Shown here: positions 1 to 11,657 of the stretch, piece by piece
How the letters are laid out: every line of letters begins with the position of its first letter
Numbering within the stretch: the first letter of the stretch is position 1
Source: Sarocladium kiliense
Lineage: Eukaryota > Ascomycota > Sordariomycetes > Hypocreales > Sarocladiaceae
Reading direction: 5' to 3'
NCBI GenBank assembly: GCA_030734395.1
Contig: JAUZTG010000048.1
Location: 2,418,001-2,482,000, forward strand
DNA: 64,000 bases
The notes under the pieces: generated by a model
The model's database searches: none
What the model was told of the DNA's origin: nothing
Seen by the model: the letters and a program-made list of their open reading frames with translations, nothing else
Program-made: the position numbers and the translations under genes

Positions 1-452
1 ATTGGCTTTGACCTCAGCTATACCACCTTCCGAATGGTTTCCTCCATGGAGATCCAGCGTCTGCAACCGAACATCACCGCTATGCCAAATGACAAGCCCA
101 AGGTGCAGCCAAGTGGCAATACAGACCTCTGGGAGCCCGTTCTACGCGTCTCATTTCGCATTTCCAACACCGAATCACTCCCTGGCGCTGCCGTGCCTCA
201 GCTCTACGTAGCGTTCCCGCAGGATACGACGCCTTCTGGAACGCCCGAACAGGTCACCTACGGGTTCTCCAAGCCTTCTATGCAGCCTCAAAAGAGCCAA
301 AAGGTCACTTTTGAGCTTCTCCGCCGGGACGTGAGCTACTCGGACAGTGTTCAGCAAACCTTGTCATCCCTGACGGGTCACTCACGTTCCGCCCTGGCTT
401 CAACTCCAGGGACCTGGCGGCAGAGGCTGCTTTCACGATCAGACCAGATTGA
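1..452 (+). CDS. GH3 beta-glucosidase, C-terminal end, with a late frameshift (partial)
   Basis: Only the last ~150 codons are in the window. Frame 1 from the left edge reads the fibronectin type III-like domain that closes GH3 beta-glucosidases: the entry motif GFDLSYTTF, then GAAVPQLYVAFP and a VTFELLRRDVSY-type strand. In the family this strand is followed by a short hairpin and a final beta strand. Here that continuation (VIPDGSLTFRPGFNSRDL and on to TIRPD) is perfectly readable, but in the next frame, from 363 to a stop at 450-452. Frame 1 instead runs through unrelated residues to a stop at 460-462. The junction at 360-363 lacks one base, where the family usually has a Trp codon. It is either a real 1-nt deletion that alters the last ~30 residues or an assembly error. 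The role is release of glucose from beta-glucosides. The family is certain; integrity is not. Confidence 0.85.
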
Positions 453-987
453 GAATTCTTGAATGGGTTCTAATATGAAGTCTTCACAGGACCGCGGTAT
501 GGTCATCAGTGTATCTAGCTTGCAAAGGTTTGGCCGTGGAAAGGAGACTCCAGGCGTGACGTGAGGGTTTGAATGTATGTGGGGTTAGTAGGTGCAGTGC
601 AAGTGGGCTTGTGGGGTTGAACGTCACACGACCGGCCGTGTAAGTCGTTCTACACGGCAATACTTGAGCGCTATGCACAGAAACAAATTGAGACACGTGA
701 ATGAATGGCACTCCTTGATTATTAAACGATATTAGCGAAAGTGTGGCTTGAAGGTTGAGTCCAGCAACACCTCAAGTCAGAGCGCCTGTGTCTGTCCCGC
801 GGACCCGAAGCCCCCCTCCTGCAGCTCCGGCCTCCTAGATCTTCATCTAATACTTGCTCAACTATCATCTCACAGATCAATACCACATTGCTCGTGATCT
901 TAGTTTGCCGAGGCTTTAGCAATAATTGTGTCACCACCGTACGTAGCGTGACATGACCATGAGATGGAACACCTGGGCCAGCGCGAA
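453..987. other. Tail-to-tail intergenic region
   Basis: This lies between the convergent GH3 and CCCH genes and should hold both 3' UTRs and terminators. Short ORFs on either strand have no recognisable protein character. Nothing else is seen. Confidence 0.5.
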
Positions 988-2834
988 CTAGTTGTCCTTG
1001 ACATGTCTGTTTGTAAATCGAGTGTTCGGTGGATGAAGCTCCTTGGGGAACTTGCAATACGGGTGGGTACAGAGTCCGTCTCGCGTAGAAGGACACTGTC
1101 TCTGTCAGCTCTTGTTCAACTGTATCCTAGACACGGGGACTTACGTGGTGTCCGTAAATGCAATCATCGACGTAGCATTCCTGACCACTGCCACAAGGGT
1201 TGGTGCGTGTTAGCAGCTTGATTGCCGCCAACTCATCTGCGCTGGGCCTGGCATCATGAACGAATTGACACCCGGAGTTCCTCTGGTTACAAGACCCGCG
1301 GAGGTAAAAGTTATTGCAGTACTTGTTGTTCTTCTCCCGGTTCTTGATCGATTTCAAGGCCTCGTTTGTCGCACTGACTGGCGGATCGAGGCCGCGAGGC
1401 CCAGGAGTCCATTGCGCTGGCTGCTCTTTGACCGCTTTGGCAGGTGTGGCCAAGCGATGAGCAAGCGGTGTGGTTATCTTTGGGGGCGGACTGGCAGTTC
1501 GAGTTACGGTAGCCCAAGAGCTGGTCGTGGACAGGACCGGCAGGGCTGGCGGGCTCTGAGATCTCTGACTTGAAGTTGGAGATTCCTCACGATTGACGAA
1601 TCCGTTCGAATGTCCATTGGTATATCCAGTGGTAAAGCCGTTGGGTATGTAAGGAGCAATCTTGTCTCGGCGGAAGATTGTCTCTGATAGATCAGAGAAA
1701 ATGTGGACTCCGGTCGCTTTGAGCTCCCTGACGGTTGGGTAACCTTCGAGTATTGTCACACGCTTGCGCGTACTTTCGTCTTGCAGAATCTCGTCAAGAA
1801 AGGGTGCATAGCCGGAGTCGTGGGAGACGCCGAGGAACACCTGTTTACAGTTGTGGTTTCTCAAGTTCCATCGTGTCATTTCTACAACATTGTGCCGTTA
1901 GCCTGGCTGGTACAGTCCCATAATCTCACCAGCCTACCACATGAGGGAGTCCATGCATACCTTTAATCTTGGAATCGGCTCTTTCTTTGCCGTAACCCAC
2001 ATCGATAAAATCGAACGAGGCCTTCGCCTGTGTAAATCCAAGAGCGAAGTCTTTCATTTCAGAATCTTGGATAGCCCCTTCGCGCTGCATCACGCGGGAC
2101 AGCCCGTTAATATTTGCGACAGCCTTTGCCATGACCTCGACATCGTCGCCAAGGTCTTCGCAGCACTCAGCGATAGCAGAGCGAAGAGCATAAGCAGCCT
2201 TCTTGCCGCCCTCAATGCCTTGGTCGATCCATTGTTCTTGGAACTGAGAGGCGAATCAGTATCGTGTATGGGTACCCGGCAGGGGGAGACAGGGGTGGAC
2301 AAGAAGGGGGAGACAGGACGCACAAGAAGACCATCGCCGTCGATCAAGACCATGACATATGGATTACGGTTCTATCATGGCGTGAAGTCAGTTTATGATT
2401 ACCAGGTGGTGTTCTGAAGATTGCAGCGAATTCACCTTTAAGCCATCGTTATCCAGTGCGTAGCGTTCGATCTGACGATCTTTTGCGACGACCTGCATCT
2501 GCAGCTCGCGTCGCGTGTTGGTTGCAATTTCAAGGTCGAGCTGAGAGTTTTGCAGCTGCTTCTTCAGAGCCTCGTTTTCCTCAGTGAGTTCGGTGGCAGC
2601 CTGATTCCAGCCAATAAGTAGTTGCTACAGAACATCAGGCAGTCAGTACTTTTAACACATTTAAGGTTGATGCAACGAAAGCTGCATCATGGCACTAGCG
2701 GTGAGATCTGGAACCATTGCACGCACCTGAATTAGGTCATCCTTTGAGTCTGAGTACTGCTTCAGGGCCTGCCACCGCTCAAAGTAGGCATGCAGTGGGT
2801 GCAGTTCTGACTGCACAGGGTGACACTGCGCCAT
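988..2834 (-). CDS. CCCH zinc-finger protein with coiled coil and LIDGDG domain
   Basis: Six exons read on the minus strand: 2834-2727, 2624-2436, 2371-2324, 2243-1961, 1881-1145 and 1095-988, giving 490 residues. All junctions are GT-AG and keep phase. The N-terminus (about 37-99) is a Glu/Lys/Leu-rich coiled coil. It is followed by a VMVLIDGDGLL strand and a conserved domain containing FDFIDVGYGKERAD and VFLGVSHDSGYA, the hallmark of a fungal CCCH protein family with a NYN/PIN-like acidic core. After a Ser/Pro linker come three Cys/His clusters: C398-C407-C414-H418, C439-C445-C450-H454, and C456-C464-C469-H476. The last one is encoded only by the final exon, beyond a perfect GTAAGT donor, so a single-ORF model would lose it. 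Likely an RNA-binding protein or ribonuclease-like protein; the function is not established. An upstream in-frame extension of ~190 low-complexity codons looks like 5' UTR, so I start at 2834. Confidence 0.85.
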
Positions 2835-4344
2835 ATCGATGCTGTAAGATTTTGCGTCGGGATCTTGAGCGAAGGAACACACAACGTCTTGTAGGAAGTA
2901 CGGGAGAAGATGAGTAGAGGAAAAGGAGAGCTCAGTCGCGGGCGTCGTTGGGAGTGAAGGTTTGGAGGAGAAAGAAGATGAGCTCGAGTTGGGCCGTGGA
3001 CGGAGCAGCAGGGGGCTTGAGCACTGTGGCATGGCGGTGACAGAGGGTGGCCAGTGGGTTAATTTTTTTTGCTTCAGTGGGAGGCTACGAGCTGCGTTTG
3101 GTGAGGTGACTGGGATACCAATGACGGATCGCAACGGATCGCAACAGCCGTCACAATTAACGGGAGCCAGCGGTTTTCTAGTGGGTCTGGCGGCGGCAGT
3201 TTGCACAGCGCTAGGCTGCGACGGTGAGAGTCTGGGGGGAGGCGTGAATGGGGAGATGAACGGATGTTCATATGGTGATAAGCTATGAGGCTGGAGGGTA
3301 ATTTCCGCCCGAAGAGAGGTGATGAATGATGAGACGGTATGATCTAAACGATCCCAACGTGTTGTCGAGAGCGAGGAGTGATGGTTATTTATCCTTCTTG
3401 TCACTCTACAATGTGGTCCAGAATAAGACCCTCTCTAAATAAGAACAAAGTCAGGGACCGAGCCGCCAGATGTCGATCATGCAGCACCCTTCAGCATGTT
3501 TCTTGCTCGATACGGGAAGGAATACGATGGAAGTGCAGAGAAAAAAGGAGTCTGTCTTTGAGGGTAAGGCTGTTATCGGCCACCACCCATAACTGCTACG
3601 GAAAAAGCAATGATGGGAAGCGCGCGCCTCCGTTTCCTATTGAGCCCAGCACCAGGTGACCGCCCAGGGAAGAACAATGGCATCCTGCGACCAACAAACG
3701 GGGGTGTCTCGGCGGCTATTCGCCCATCTATCTAACAATAGATCCTCAATAAGGTCGGCAAAAGGTGCCGCGCTGACTATGATGCTCCCGCCATGGCAAA
3801 TGGTCGTCGTTTGAATGGGAATGGAACATTCAGAGGGCTTGCAATATGCATCGCTCATGGTGTCTCTCTTCCCAAAAGTTATGCTTTCATCCGCTGCATG
3901 CCACGCGTGGCCGTCTCCTTCGCTCGTCGCGTGCATGGACCATATATGACAGACCCGAAACACCACTGTCTCATCCAATGGAGCCCTCGACGTGGCATGC
4001 GGGCTGCACGATCGCGTGGTAGCAGCGAGACACGGGAGTACCGGTGGCAGCTGTTCATCGAATGATCTTTATGGAGGGTCTCATCAGGTTCGAACGTTGG
4101 ACACCAATAGTTACAACGTCACCTACTGCGGCATTTGATGGGACATGGTGAGCGAAACAGCATTCTAAGGAGCGTATGGAGTGTGTATGAGGATGCACGA
4201 CGGGAACAGGTACAGGCGCGATAGCCAGTAGCAGACGGCCTGGCCTGATCGCCAGATAGCTATGTTGTACTTCTCGAAGTTCGGCTATCCCAGGCTTCGA
4301 CCCTTAAGCATCGCTGAGGATCCATGTCATTCCATCGGCATTAT
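2835..4344. other. Intergenic region, promoter of the CCCH gene
   Basis: About 1.5 kb between the CCCH start and the 3' end of the next minus-strand gene. The part next to 2835 is rich in C/T on the coding strand, as expected of a leader and promoter. No gene, RNA or mobile element is recognised. Confidence 0.45.
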
Positions 4345-7300
4345 TCAAGCCTGTCCTGGCTGATACTGGTTCAGGTACTGCCACACCGTGTCATCTCCAG
4401 CCACTCCACCTCCAAATCTCCAGTCCGTCATCATCGGATCCAGCGACATTCCATCTCCAAACGATTCCGGCGTAATGCCATGGCCGTCTAACACATTCAA
4501 GTCGCCATACACGAGGTCGACTGTTGGTAGCTGTGGCATCCAGGGGAAGTTCCCCATATCCGACGCGTCAGGGAACCCAAAGTTCTCTGTGGCTGATATT
4601 GATGGCATCTCGGTGGGCAGCGCAGGAGAGTATGAATCGCTTATCTTGCCTGCGGCGATGGCGTTTGCCGAGTCCCTAAGTGAGGGCCCTTCTATCATGT
4701 CCATCAGTGCTTTGTCCCCCACGCTTGCTGGTGTTGTGATTGCGGTATCCTGGGATGCCGAGCTAGGCGTCACTCCTGATGGTGATGCTGAGCTTGGAGC
4801 TGTGAGTGGCGCTGCACTCCCACGCGCTCCATCAAGGACATTGACGAATTTTGCAAGGACTGTTTTGAGTACCCCAAGGGCCGATTTTGCAAGACCATTC
4901 CTGCTCTGCATCGTCTCGAAGCGTTTGATAGTCCAGCGGAAGTGTTGCAGCGCACTTTCCCGGAGCTCGACTTGCTCGTGGGGGTACATGATAAAGATTG
5001 AAGACACGACAACTATGGCATCGAAGCTTCCGAAGAACAGAAGGTAACTACACGCGATGAAGTCAGCTCGTCGACGCTCTACAACACGTGCATGGCGCGG
5101 GCTCGAATAATGGCGGAACTTACTTCCTCCAACTCATAGTTGGCAGGTCCTGAAAGATTGATTGGTGACAGTTAAGCGTGTCCAGACAAACCTGGAGTGC
5201 CACGTCCCTGCTCTTTGGCCTGTGAAAAATGTACGGGCGATGGAGGGCCAGCAGGCAGAAGTTGTGAAACTGTTTGAAGTACATCCTTGCGTCCTGTATC
5301 CAGATAGCACGATCACCCACGTCCCACTGTTTGTCTGCATTCTCCATCCTCAAGAATGCTGGCTCCGCATCCTCAAGGCCTAGGCACCGGCTGTGAAGTA
5401 TGTCTACCTTGCTGAAATCCTTTGGAAAAGGACCTTCGTCTTGTAGCTGTTGTATATCGCGCATGAGCTTGGTCATGTTGGCAAGCCACATGATCTTGGT
5501 GACCGGAGTAGGAGAATCTTTCAAAGGATCTCGGGCGACCAGAGGAACGTTGCGACGATTGGGAGGTACAACAACGTCGATAGCCCGGGTAGGAAGTCCA
5601 GGGCCCCAGTCTATCAGAGAGGGGCGGCCGAGAATCGTGGCACAGCTCATGTCCCTGGCACGCCGCATCAGCATTCTGTGTATCGAGGTCCTGCTTTGGC
5701 TCACGATGCTCTTCTCCTCCAGCGCATACGCACCGTGACGGCATAAATCAGAAGTCCAACCACTCGGCGTACGATGAGAGGGTATGTCACAGGAGGAAGG
5801 GAGGATGAAGGGGCAAGGTAAAAAAAGGATCTGCATTTCTTGCATCTGCCAGCACCAGTCCAGTGGCTTGTTGAGTCGTATAATCCTTGGAAAGGGCTAG
5901 CTATGCGCCAACCCTTGGAATAGGCTTCTGGCTATGCGCCAACCTGAGGGCGGTCGAGCAAGTGCTCGGAGATTTGGACAGGCGAGGTACCTGCTATAAG
6001 TGTGGTCGGGTGAGTCCCCGTCCACCGCGGGATCGAACAAGCGATTGCTTGTTTTTTTTCGATATCGAGGAGGATTCGAACTCAACAATGTGCCACTGAT
6101 CGGGTGCTTGCAGATGCAGGATGTGCATTGCTTGAAAGACACTGTACCAACTGAGCCATTCCAGCTGATCAGACCGGAGACTAGCCGGGAGGCCGACAGC
6201 TGGCAAGCTTATTGCAACTGATAAAGGGCTGGAGATGGCTGTGTGGAACCAGACGAGGAAAACTTACCATATGGAGAGGATAGTGTACATCTTCCGGCGG
6301 ACCTGAATGAGCCACTGATTTTCGAGGACGCTCTCGATGCTGTCGTCTCGGGGCTTCGGATCGAGGCTGTCACTGTGCATACCCAGCTCTTGCGCATCAC
6401 GAATCGCGCTCGCAAGGACGTGCCACTACAACAAACCTCTATGTCAGTATTTCCATCTGTCAGTTCGACGCAGCACAGGAAAACCAGAACTCACCGACTC
6501 AGCCACCTTGGCTATGTACTTGTTAAAGGCAGCTCTGAGAAATTGTGTCTGCACCGTCGCGTGCGCCACATGCCGCTTGCCGAACAACTGCAACATGGCC
6601 ATTCCACTATCACTCAGCTCAATTGCCAAGTCCTCCCATGACATCCCTCCCGCGTACTTGAGACTCTCGAACTCCTTGATGTCCACGTCCTCCACGTCGG
6701 GGAGCACCAGCAGAGCGGATGCGACAACCTGGAACAGCAATGCTGGAAACACTCGAATCTCGTCCGGCAGGTTCAATGGGGTCGACAGCGATGCGAATGG
6801 CAGTGAGTTCCACTCGTCGAGCTGCTCATAGAAGATCACCTCCTCGAGAAAACTGTAATGCCAGTTGAGATGTCGGAAGTAGATGGCCGCAAGCTTCTGC
6901 GTCAAGACCCGTGACGGCAATTGTCGAATTAAAGTCTTGTACTTGTCCGCAATAGCGAGATTCTCAAGATGCGAGTGTGCCGTTGACTGATCCGATTGCG
7001 AAGCTCCAGCTGTGCTACCTGCTGACTCTATCTTGCGCAGTAGCCCCATCGTTGACGGCCCTGTCTGTGAGTAACCCCAGTCGGCTGCCTGAGAAGCCAG
7101 CGCACTATCACTCCTCTCTGCCGATCTGGGGGTGATATCTTGAGATCTGGGCGACCGCTCCTTGGCTCTCTGCCCTTTCGCCGTTGGCGCGCTGTCGTCG
7201 TAGGCGCAAGCCTCCTCCTTGTTTCTTGATTTGCAGTTGGCGCATGGCAATTCCCGATCGCACTGCATCGCATTGTAAGCGCTTCATTGCTCCTAAACGT

Positions 7301-7423
7301 CGAGTTTCGCGTTGGGTTCAACTGTGCGGGATATCCAACCTTCTGCTTCCTGCGGTGGCATTCCGTGCAGGAAATGACGATGCGCCTGCGCTTCTTCGGC
7401 GGTGCGCGCTCAGGCGACGCCAT
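4345..7423 (-). CDS. Zn2Cys6 transcription factor with fungal_trans domain
   Basis: Five exons on the minus strand: 7423-7340, 7262-6495, 6425-6268, 5654-5124 and 5047-4345, giving 747 residues. A Lys/Arg-rich start (PPKKRRR) leads into the binuclear cluster CTECHRRKQK|CDRELPCANC; the first intron splits the cluster between its second and third Cys groups. The middle region is the fungal-specific regulatory domain: WHVLASAIRDAQELGMH, then VRRKMYTILSIW, then WDMSCATILGRPSLIDW. The W-to-LGRP spacing is conserved across the join of exons 3 and 4, which supports an intron of 613 nt there, far longer than the others. The C-terminus is Ser/Pro/Asp-rich and ends with a Trp-containing acidic stretch, a typical activation region. 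Target genes are unknown; its neighbours (CCCH protein, pyrG) do not suggest a pathway. Confidence 0.88.
5885..5945. repeat. Imperfect tandem duplication inside an intron
   Basis: Two consecutive units of about 28-31 bp, each starting with CTTGGAA and ending with GCTATGCGCCAACC (exact 14-mers at 5900-5913 and 5931-5944). They lie in the 613-nt intron of the Zn2Cys6 gene, next to the tRNA-like remnant. Confidence 0.7.
6050..6165 (-). mobile_element. tRNA-like / SINE-like remnant in intron
   Basis: On the minus strand, 6158-6147 reads TGGCTCAGTTGG, an exact match to the RNA polymerase III A-box consensus. Positions 6083-6072 read GAGTTCGAATCC, one mismatch from the B box. The two are 63 nt apart, more than in an intronless tRNA. 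The presumed T stem and acceptor stem do not pair, so it is not a working tRNA. About 12 nt beyond the B box is a run of eight A (6059-6052). A promoter-bearing head followed by an A tail is the layout of a short tRNA-derived SINE. Inference only; a decayed tRNA gene is the alternative. Confidence 0.4.
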
Positions 7424-8225
7424 GTTCACTTGTGACTGGGGGCCGTGTAGTAACAGAGAGAAGCGACAGTGCTCAGCTACAGTGTGGGCTGTGTTGGTCG
7501 GGTCGCGCACTTATCGTTACTGGGGATCACCAAAGCCTGGGATAATGTGAATTCAGGAACACGCTGGGAAGAAGTCAAAATTCAAGAGACTGTTTCGCGC
7601 CACGTCGAGGTGCGCCGGAGAGTGGCCATCTTAAGTCCGAAGTGGGAGGGGGGACGTCATTGCCTCCATCTTGGCCGCCTTAGGGGTCCGCGCAGAAGCG
7701 GTATAGGGCTGCTGACATCTGCCAAATTCTGTCTCCTATTCGGAACGCTCTGGCACCAGTCCAGATGTCCTAAAATAAATTTCATTTGATCCTAATGTAG
7801 ATAGGTATGGCCTCACTCCCAAGCAAGGCAGCTTTCTCGTCGGTGTCACGCGACAAGCCACAGCAGCATCGATGCCACCCTGTATCTACGGCATAGACCT
7901 CTATGATTCGGTCAGATTATCACTTTTCCTCTTGGTGCTGCGCCAATTGCGAACCTCTTATTCCTCTTGCTTCCTATCATCATATGATCTCAGGCAATTA
8001 GCAAGGTGGCATTGATGGCCAGAGATAACTCAGGTATATCCGTATCGACTGTTGGTGTGATTTGATGCTCTCGGACGCGATGCACGTTGAGTGGTCATAA
8101 TAGAAGTGGTTAAGAGTACCCACGCCCGACATAGCTGTCTCTGTCTAAGGTGCCTATTCCTTCATTACCTTCTCTTGCCTTCGTAACTGCTGCTTCACTA
8201 CGAAGCTCACACGCTTCTAGACCTT
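7424..8225. other. Intergenic region
   Basis: The 5' flank of the Zn2Cys6 gene and the 3' flank of pyrG, about 800 bp. No gene or structured RNA is recognised. Confidence 0.45.
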
Positions 8226-9359
8226 TCAAGCAATCCTCTCCGTGTAAGCCTTCCATGCCGCTGCCCGGTACCTTTCCGCCTCGCTTGGTGGATCAATTGC
8301 TTTCAAGATACCCCGTCCAACGATGACAATGTCGGCACCCGCCAAACCAATAATCTTCTGAGGGGTATTATACTGTTGTCCCTTGCCATCACCAGCTACC
8401 GGCCCATTTTCGTCTTCTTCCGGTGGAGGCAGCTGGCAGCCCGGAGTCATGTGAACAAAGTCGTCCTCGGGCAGTGAGTTGAGAGCCTCTTGGGAGACAA
8501 AGCCCATGACGAAGTCCTTGTGCTCCCGCGCTGCCTCAACACAGGCTTGTGTATACTCCTTGTTCATAAAGTTACCGGCACTGGACATTTGCGCGAGGAT
8601 GAGGAGACCTCGGTCAATGGGCGCCTCTTCGATGCCCGCGAACAGAATCTCATCGCCACCACCGCTAAGGGTTCGCGACAGGCGTGGTGAGTTTGCTGCC
8701 TCGTACTGTTGCGTGACAATGGTCGTGGAAACGATGCTACCCTTCCGGCCATCTTCACTCCGCGAGGTAGGTGGAGGCGGAATGTCCATGGCGTCGGCGT
8801 CGTTTGACATGTGGTTTTCAACGTGATTGGGGTCGACATCAGCGTCCTCGAACTCATCTGCTAGAGGCGTGCCAACAGTCACGGAGGTCATCACCTCGTA
8901 AGGATAACGCTCCCGCCACTTTCTCGCAGCATTCGCCAAGGACGTCACAGATGCCTTGCCAGGGACCATGTTCACGTTGGTAATGTGCGCCCACTCAATG
9001 ATGCGCGCGGAGCCTCCCACATACTGCATCTCGACCGTGTTTCCAATGTCGCCAAACTTGCGGTCCTCGAAGATCAGGAAGCCATGTTTGCGGGACAAAG
9101 CGGCCAATTTGGCGCCAGTGCCAGTCTGAGGATGGAAATCCCAGCCGGAGACCATGTCATGGTGAGTCTTGAGGACGACGATGTATGGGCCGATTTTATC
9201 AGCCAGGTGCACCAGCTCGCGAGCAGTAGCGACATCGGCACTCAAACAGAGATTCGATGCCTTTAGGTCCATCAAGCGGAACAGGTAAGCACTGAGAGGA
9301 TGTGAGACGGACGTAGCCCGGTCGGCGTAGGTCGCCTTGAGAGTCGGGTGAACACTCAT
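8226..9359 (-). CDS. pyrG: Orotidine 5'-phosphate decarboxylase
   Basis: A single exon of 377 residues. The enzyme converts OMP to UMP, the last step of de novo pyrimidine synthesis, in the cytosol. The catalytic set is complete: D42 in CLSADV, K64 in VVLKTH, and the D99-x-K101-x2-D104 charge network in FEDRKFGDIGN. The phosphate-binding end is seen in GADIVIVGRGIL near the C-terminus. Between TSVTVGTP and the GLLILAQMSSAGN strand lies an acidic, Ser/Pro-rich insertion of roughly 90 residues that yeast URA3 lacks and many Pezizomycotina enzymes carry. The first ATG is used because the N-terminus aligns with the family (HPLSAYLFRLMDLKASNLCLS). It stands alone, with a long non-coding 5' flank. 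Confidence 0.97.
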   Translation of the reverse strand: MSVHPTLKATYADRATSVSHPLSAYLFRLMDLKASNLCLSADVATARELVHLADKIGPYIVVLKTHHDMVSGWDFHPQTGTGAKLAALSRKHGFLIFEDRKFGDIGNTVEMQYVGGSARIIEWAHITNVNMVPGKASVTSLANAARKWRERYPYEVMTSVTVGTPLADEFEDADVDPNHVENHMSNDADAMDIPPPPTSRSEDGRKGSIVSTTIVTQQYEAANSPRLSRTLSGGGDEILFAGIEEAPIDRGLLILAQMSSAGNFMNKEYTQACVEAAREHKDFVMGFVSQEALNSLPEDDFVHMTPGCQLPPPEEDENGPVAGDGKGQQYNTPQKIIGLAGADIVIVGRGILKAIDPPSEAERYRAAAWKAYTERIA

Positions 9360-11657
9360 GGCGAAGAGCTGGGTTTAGGGCACGAGGGACGACACCCTGC
9401 GGAAGCGTGTCTCGCTATCAGACGACGGAGGGGTAAACAGGTCGTATATGACGGACTGCAGGCAACTGAAGGCGCTCGCGTGAGAGACGTGGTGTAGATA
9501 GAGAGCGAGGTGAAGCGAAGAAAAAGCTGAAGAATCGAGGCCGCGGAGGAAATGGGAGTCGCAAGTGAAGGTTCAGGACATGGCTCGATTAAGTTATGAG
9601 CTGAGGCTGGATGAAATGGAGGAACGATCGACTAGCGCAGCCGTAGGGTTTTTTCCCACTAGCAGCACTTTTAGCAGCATAGCACACGTACCAGGATTCC
9701 AGATCGCCAATGCCCTGGTGTGGTGTGAGGAGCGAGGACGGGTGCAGGTGGGTGGGTGATGTACTGGTGTATTGGAGGGTGAAGGGTGCAGGTGGTGTGG
9801 AGGGGCTGAGCCGACAGTGGCAGACAGACGGAGCACACATGAGGGATGCACTGGGTGGCCTGGACCAGACGAAGGAGGGTCCCCTGCCAGCACATCCCAC
9901 CCACTGCACCGGACTGGACGTGGCACTACCGTAGGCACTGAGGTACTTTAGGATACCACCCAACGGCTAACCCCAACGTCCCCTTCCGCTAAGAGGGTTA
10001 CGGTCTTCACGGTCGAGTTCAGCACTGTCTTGACCTGTAACATGTCTTGCTTTGATACATCGACATTGACACTGCGGCATCGTACTGGAATGTCTTCCAT
10101 GGTCTTTGCTTGTTCTTCACGTGGGATGTCGATGTATCCGCAGCCATCGCCACCAGCCAAAACCCGCCTCACTGGAAGAACCCATGTTCGTGAGGCAACA
10201 CCCTCAGCACCGCCTGCCCTCGGACCATCTGAGGAAACCTCAAGGTCCCCTGCCTGCATCTAAAAACAGAGCAAACGGCCAACTCCCGCCCGACGCGGCA
10301 TCAAACCCTTGCCGCGCCTAAGACGGCACGGAGTCCAGACTTTGCATCCGCATGATCTGCAAGTGTGACACGAGGCTGACAGCTGTTGTCTCTTGCGAGT
10401 AGGTACCTAGCCGAAGGGGTCATATCGAGGATCAGTCCAGACCTGCAAGATGACGACCTTTTTTGGGCAGGAACCAATGTCCATCACCACGCCTTCAGAG
10501 AAGCATTCGGTTCTCTCGCGCGCATGTATCGCACGGATGTGGGAACCCGACACACCATGCATTGCATAAAATATTATCCAACCAATTTGACGGCCCTGAA
10601 GCCTATCGCCTCCGGGCACAGCCGAGTGTGACAGCTCCAGGTCCCTGGCTTTGGCAAGCCACCAGCCATGACTCGACGACCCGAATCCGGCCGAGCTAGG
10701 AGGAAGCGCAATTGTCGAAAATGAACTCCAGATACCACCTAATTGGACGAGTCAGTGGCATCAGTCAGCTTTAAAGGATGAAAGCTTACAGGACCGCGCC
10801 GGCGTGGGGCTTGTCCGGGGTGATGCATGGCGCCGGCCTCGCCGGTCCGTCCGTTCATCGTGACATTGGGTATACTTCTCGACGAAACTGGCCAGAGTGT
10901 CCATCATTGAGACAACTTCTCAGTATGATAAGACGATCTACACAATTACCACTTTCCCAGGGGCTGCCGGCATGAACGGCCGGCTACCGAAATGTGAGCC
11001 CGGTTAGAGTTTAGCAACTGCAGTGTCGGGCATTGGTTCGGGAACGGACAGCTGATCGCATTGTCGTATGTCATGAACTAGGGAAAAGACGTCAGTCCGA
11101 CTTGCGTACTTGAATCGCCTCACACCATCCAGTGGCACAACTATTTCGACTTGCATAAGTCTGCGAAACATGGCTAACTAGAGCCTATGGTGGCTGCCTA
11201 GCTCAACTCTAATGGTAAATATTGACATATGGGGACTCCAAGGTGTTGAGAGCACCCTCAGTCTTGACTCTTGAGTCCGGGTCAAGCCAACCACATCTGA
11301 GATCTGCGGGACAGTGTACGTCTATTGCTGGGTCGAAATGGAGATATCCTCGACCGCAATTGTCTTGGCTGGAAGAGCAAGCCCACAGCCAAGCCTTTTC
11401 ATCGCCATCCCAGCTACACCAGTCTCCGCTTCACTTCCGTCCAGCGTGCTCGGCGCAGCTGCACCCAAGTCTCACCGTCTCACCAACAAATATGCAGGTC
11501 TGCATTCGAGGACATTTCGCTAATTGAGACGAAACTGCTGTGAGGCTATCAACACTGAGTTCTCAACAAGCCCTCGGCGCTGCCAGACATTGGAGAACAG
11601 TCTCCAAGGAGTCGCAAAACAAGCACCATAGGCAGGGGGAGCAAAGGGTGCGGCATT
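9360..11657. other. Large intergenic region (2.3 kb)
   Basis: This separates the divergent pyrG and DUF2264 genes and must hold both promoters. The ORFs here are short, start at non-ATG codons or are of shadow composition, and none resembles a protein family. No tRNA, transposon or long repeat is recognised. Why it is so long is not explained by the sequence. Confidence 0.45.

Noticed and set aside
722..1096. Minus-strand ORF of 124 codons
   Set aside because: It reads the last CCCH exon in the wrong frame; the spliced frame gives the Cys/His finger and a stop at 988.
2835..3404. N-terminal extension of ~190 residues on the CCCH protein
   Set aside because: The in-frame stretch is low-complexity Ser/Pro/Thr without conserved motifs; the conserved protein starts at 2834. 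It cannot be excluded without transcript data.
6050..6165. Functional tRNA gene on the minus strand
   Set aside because: The A and B boxes are good, but the T stem and acceptor stem do not pair and the spacing is too long. Kept only as a tRNA-like remnant.
9360..11657. Hidden gene or transposon in the 2.3-kb gap
   Set aside because: No ORF has protein-like composition, and no terminal repeats or transposase motifs were found by eye.
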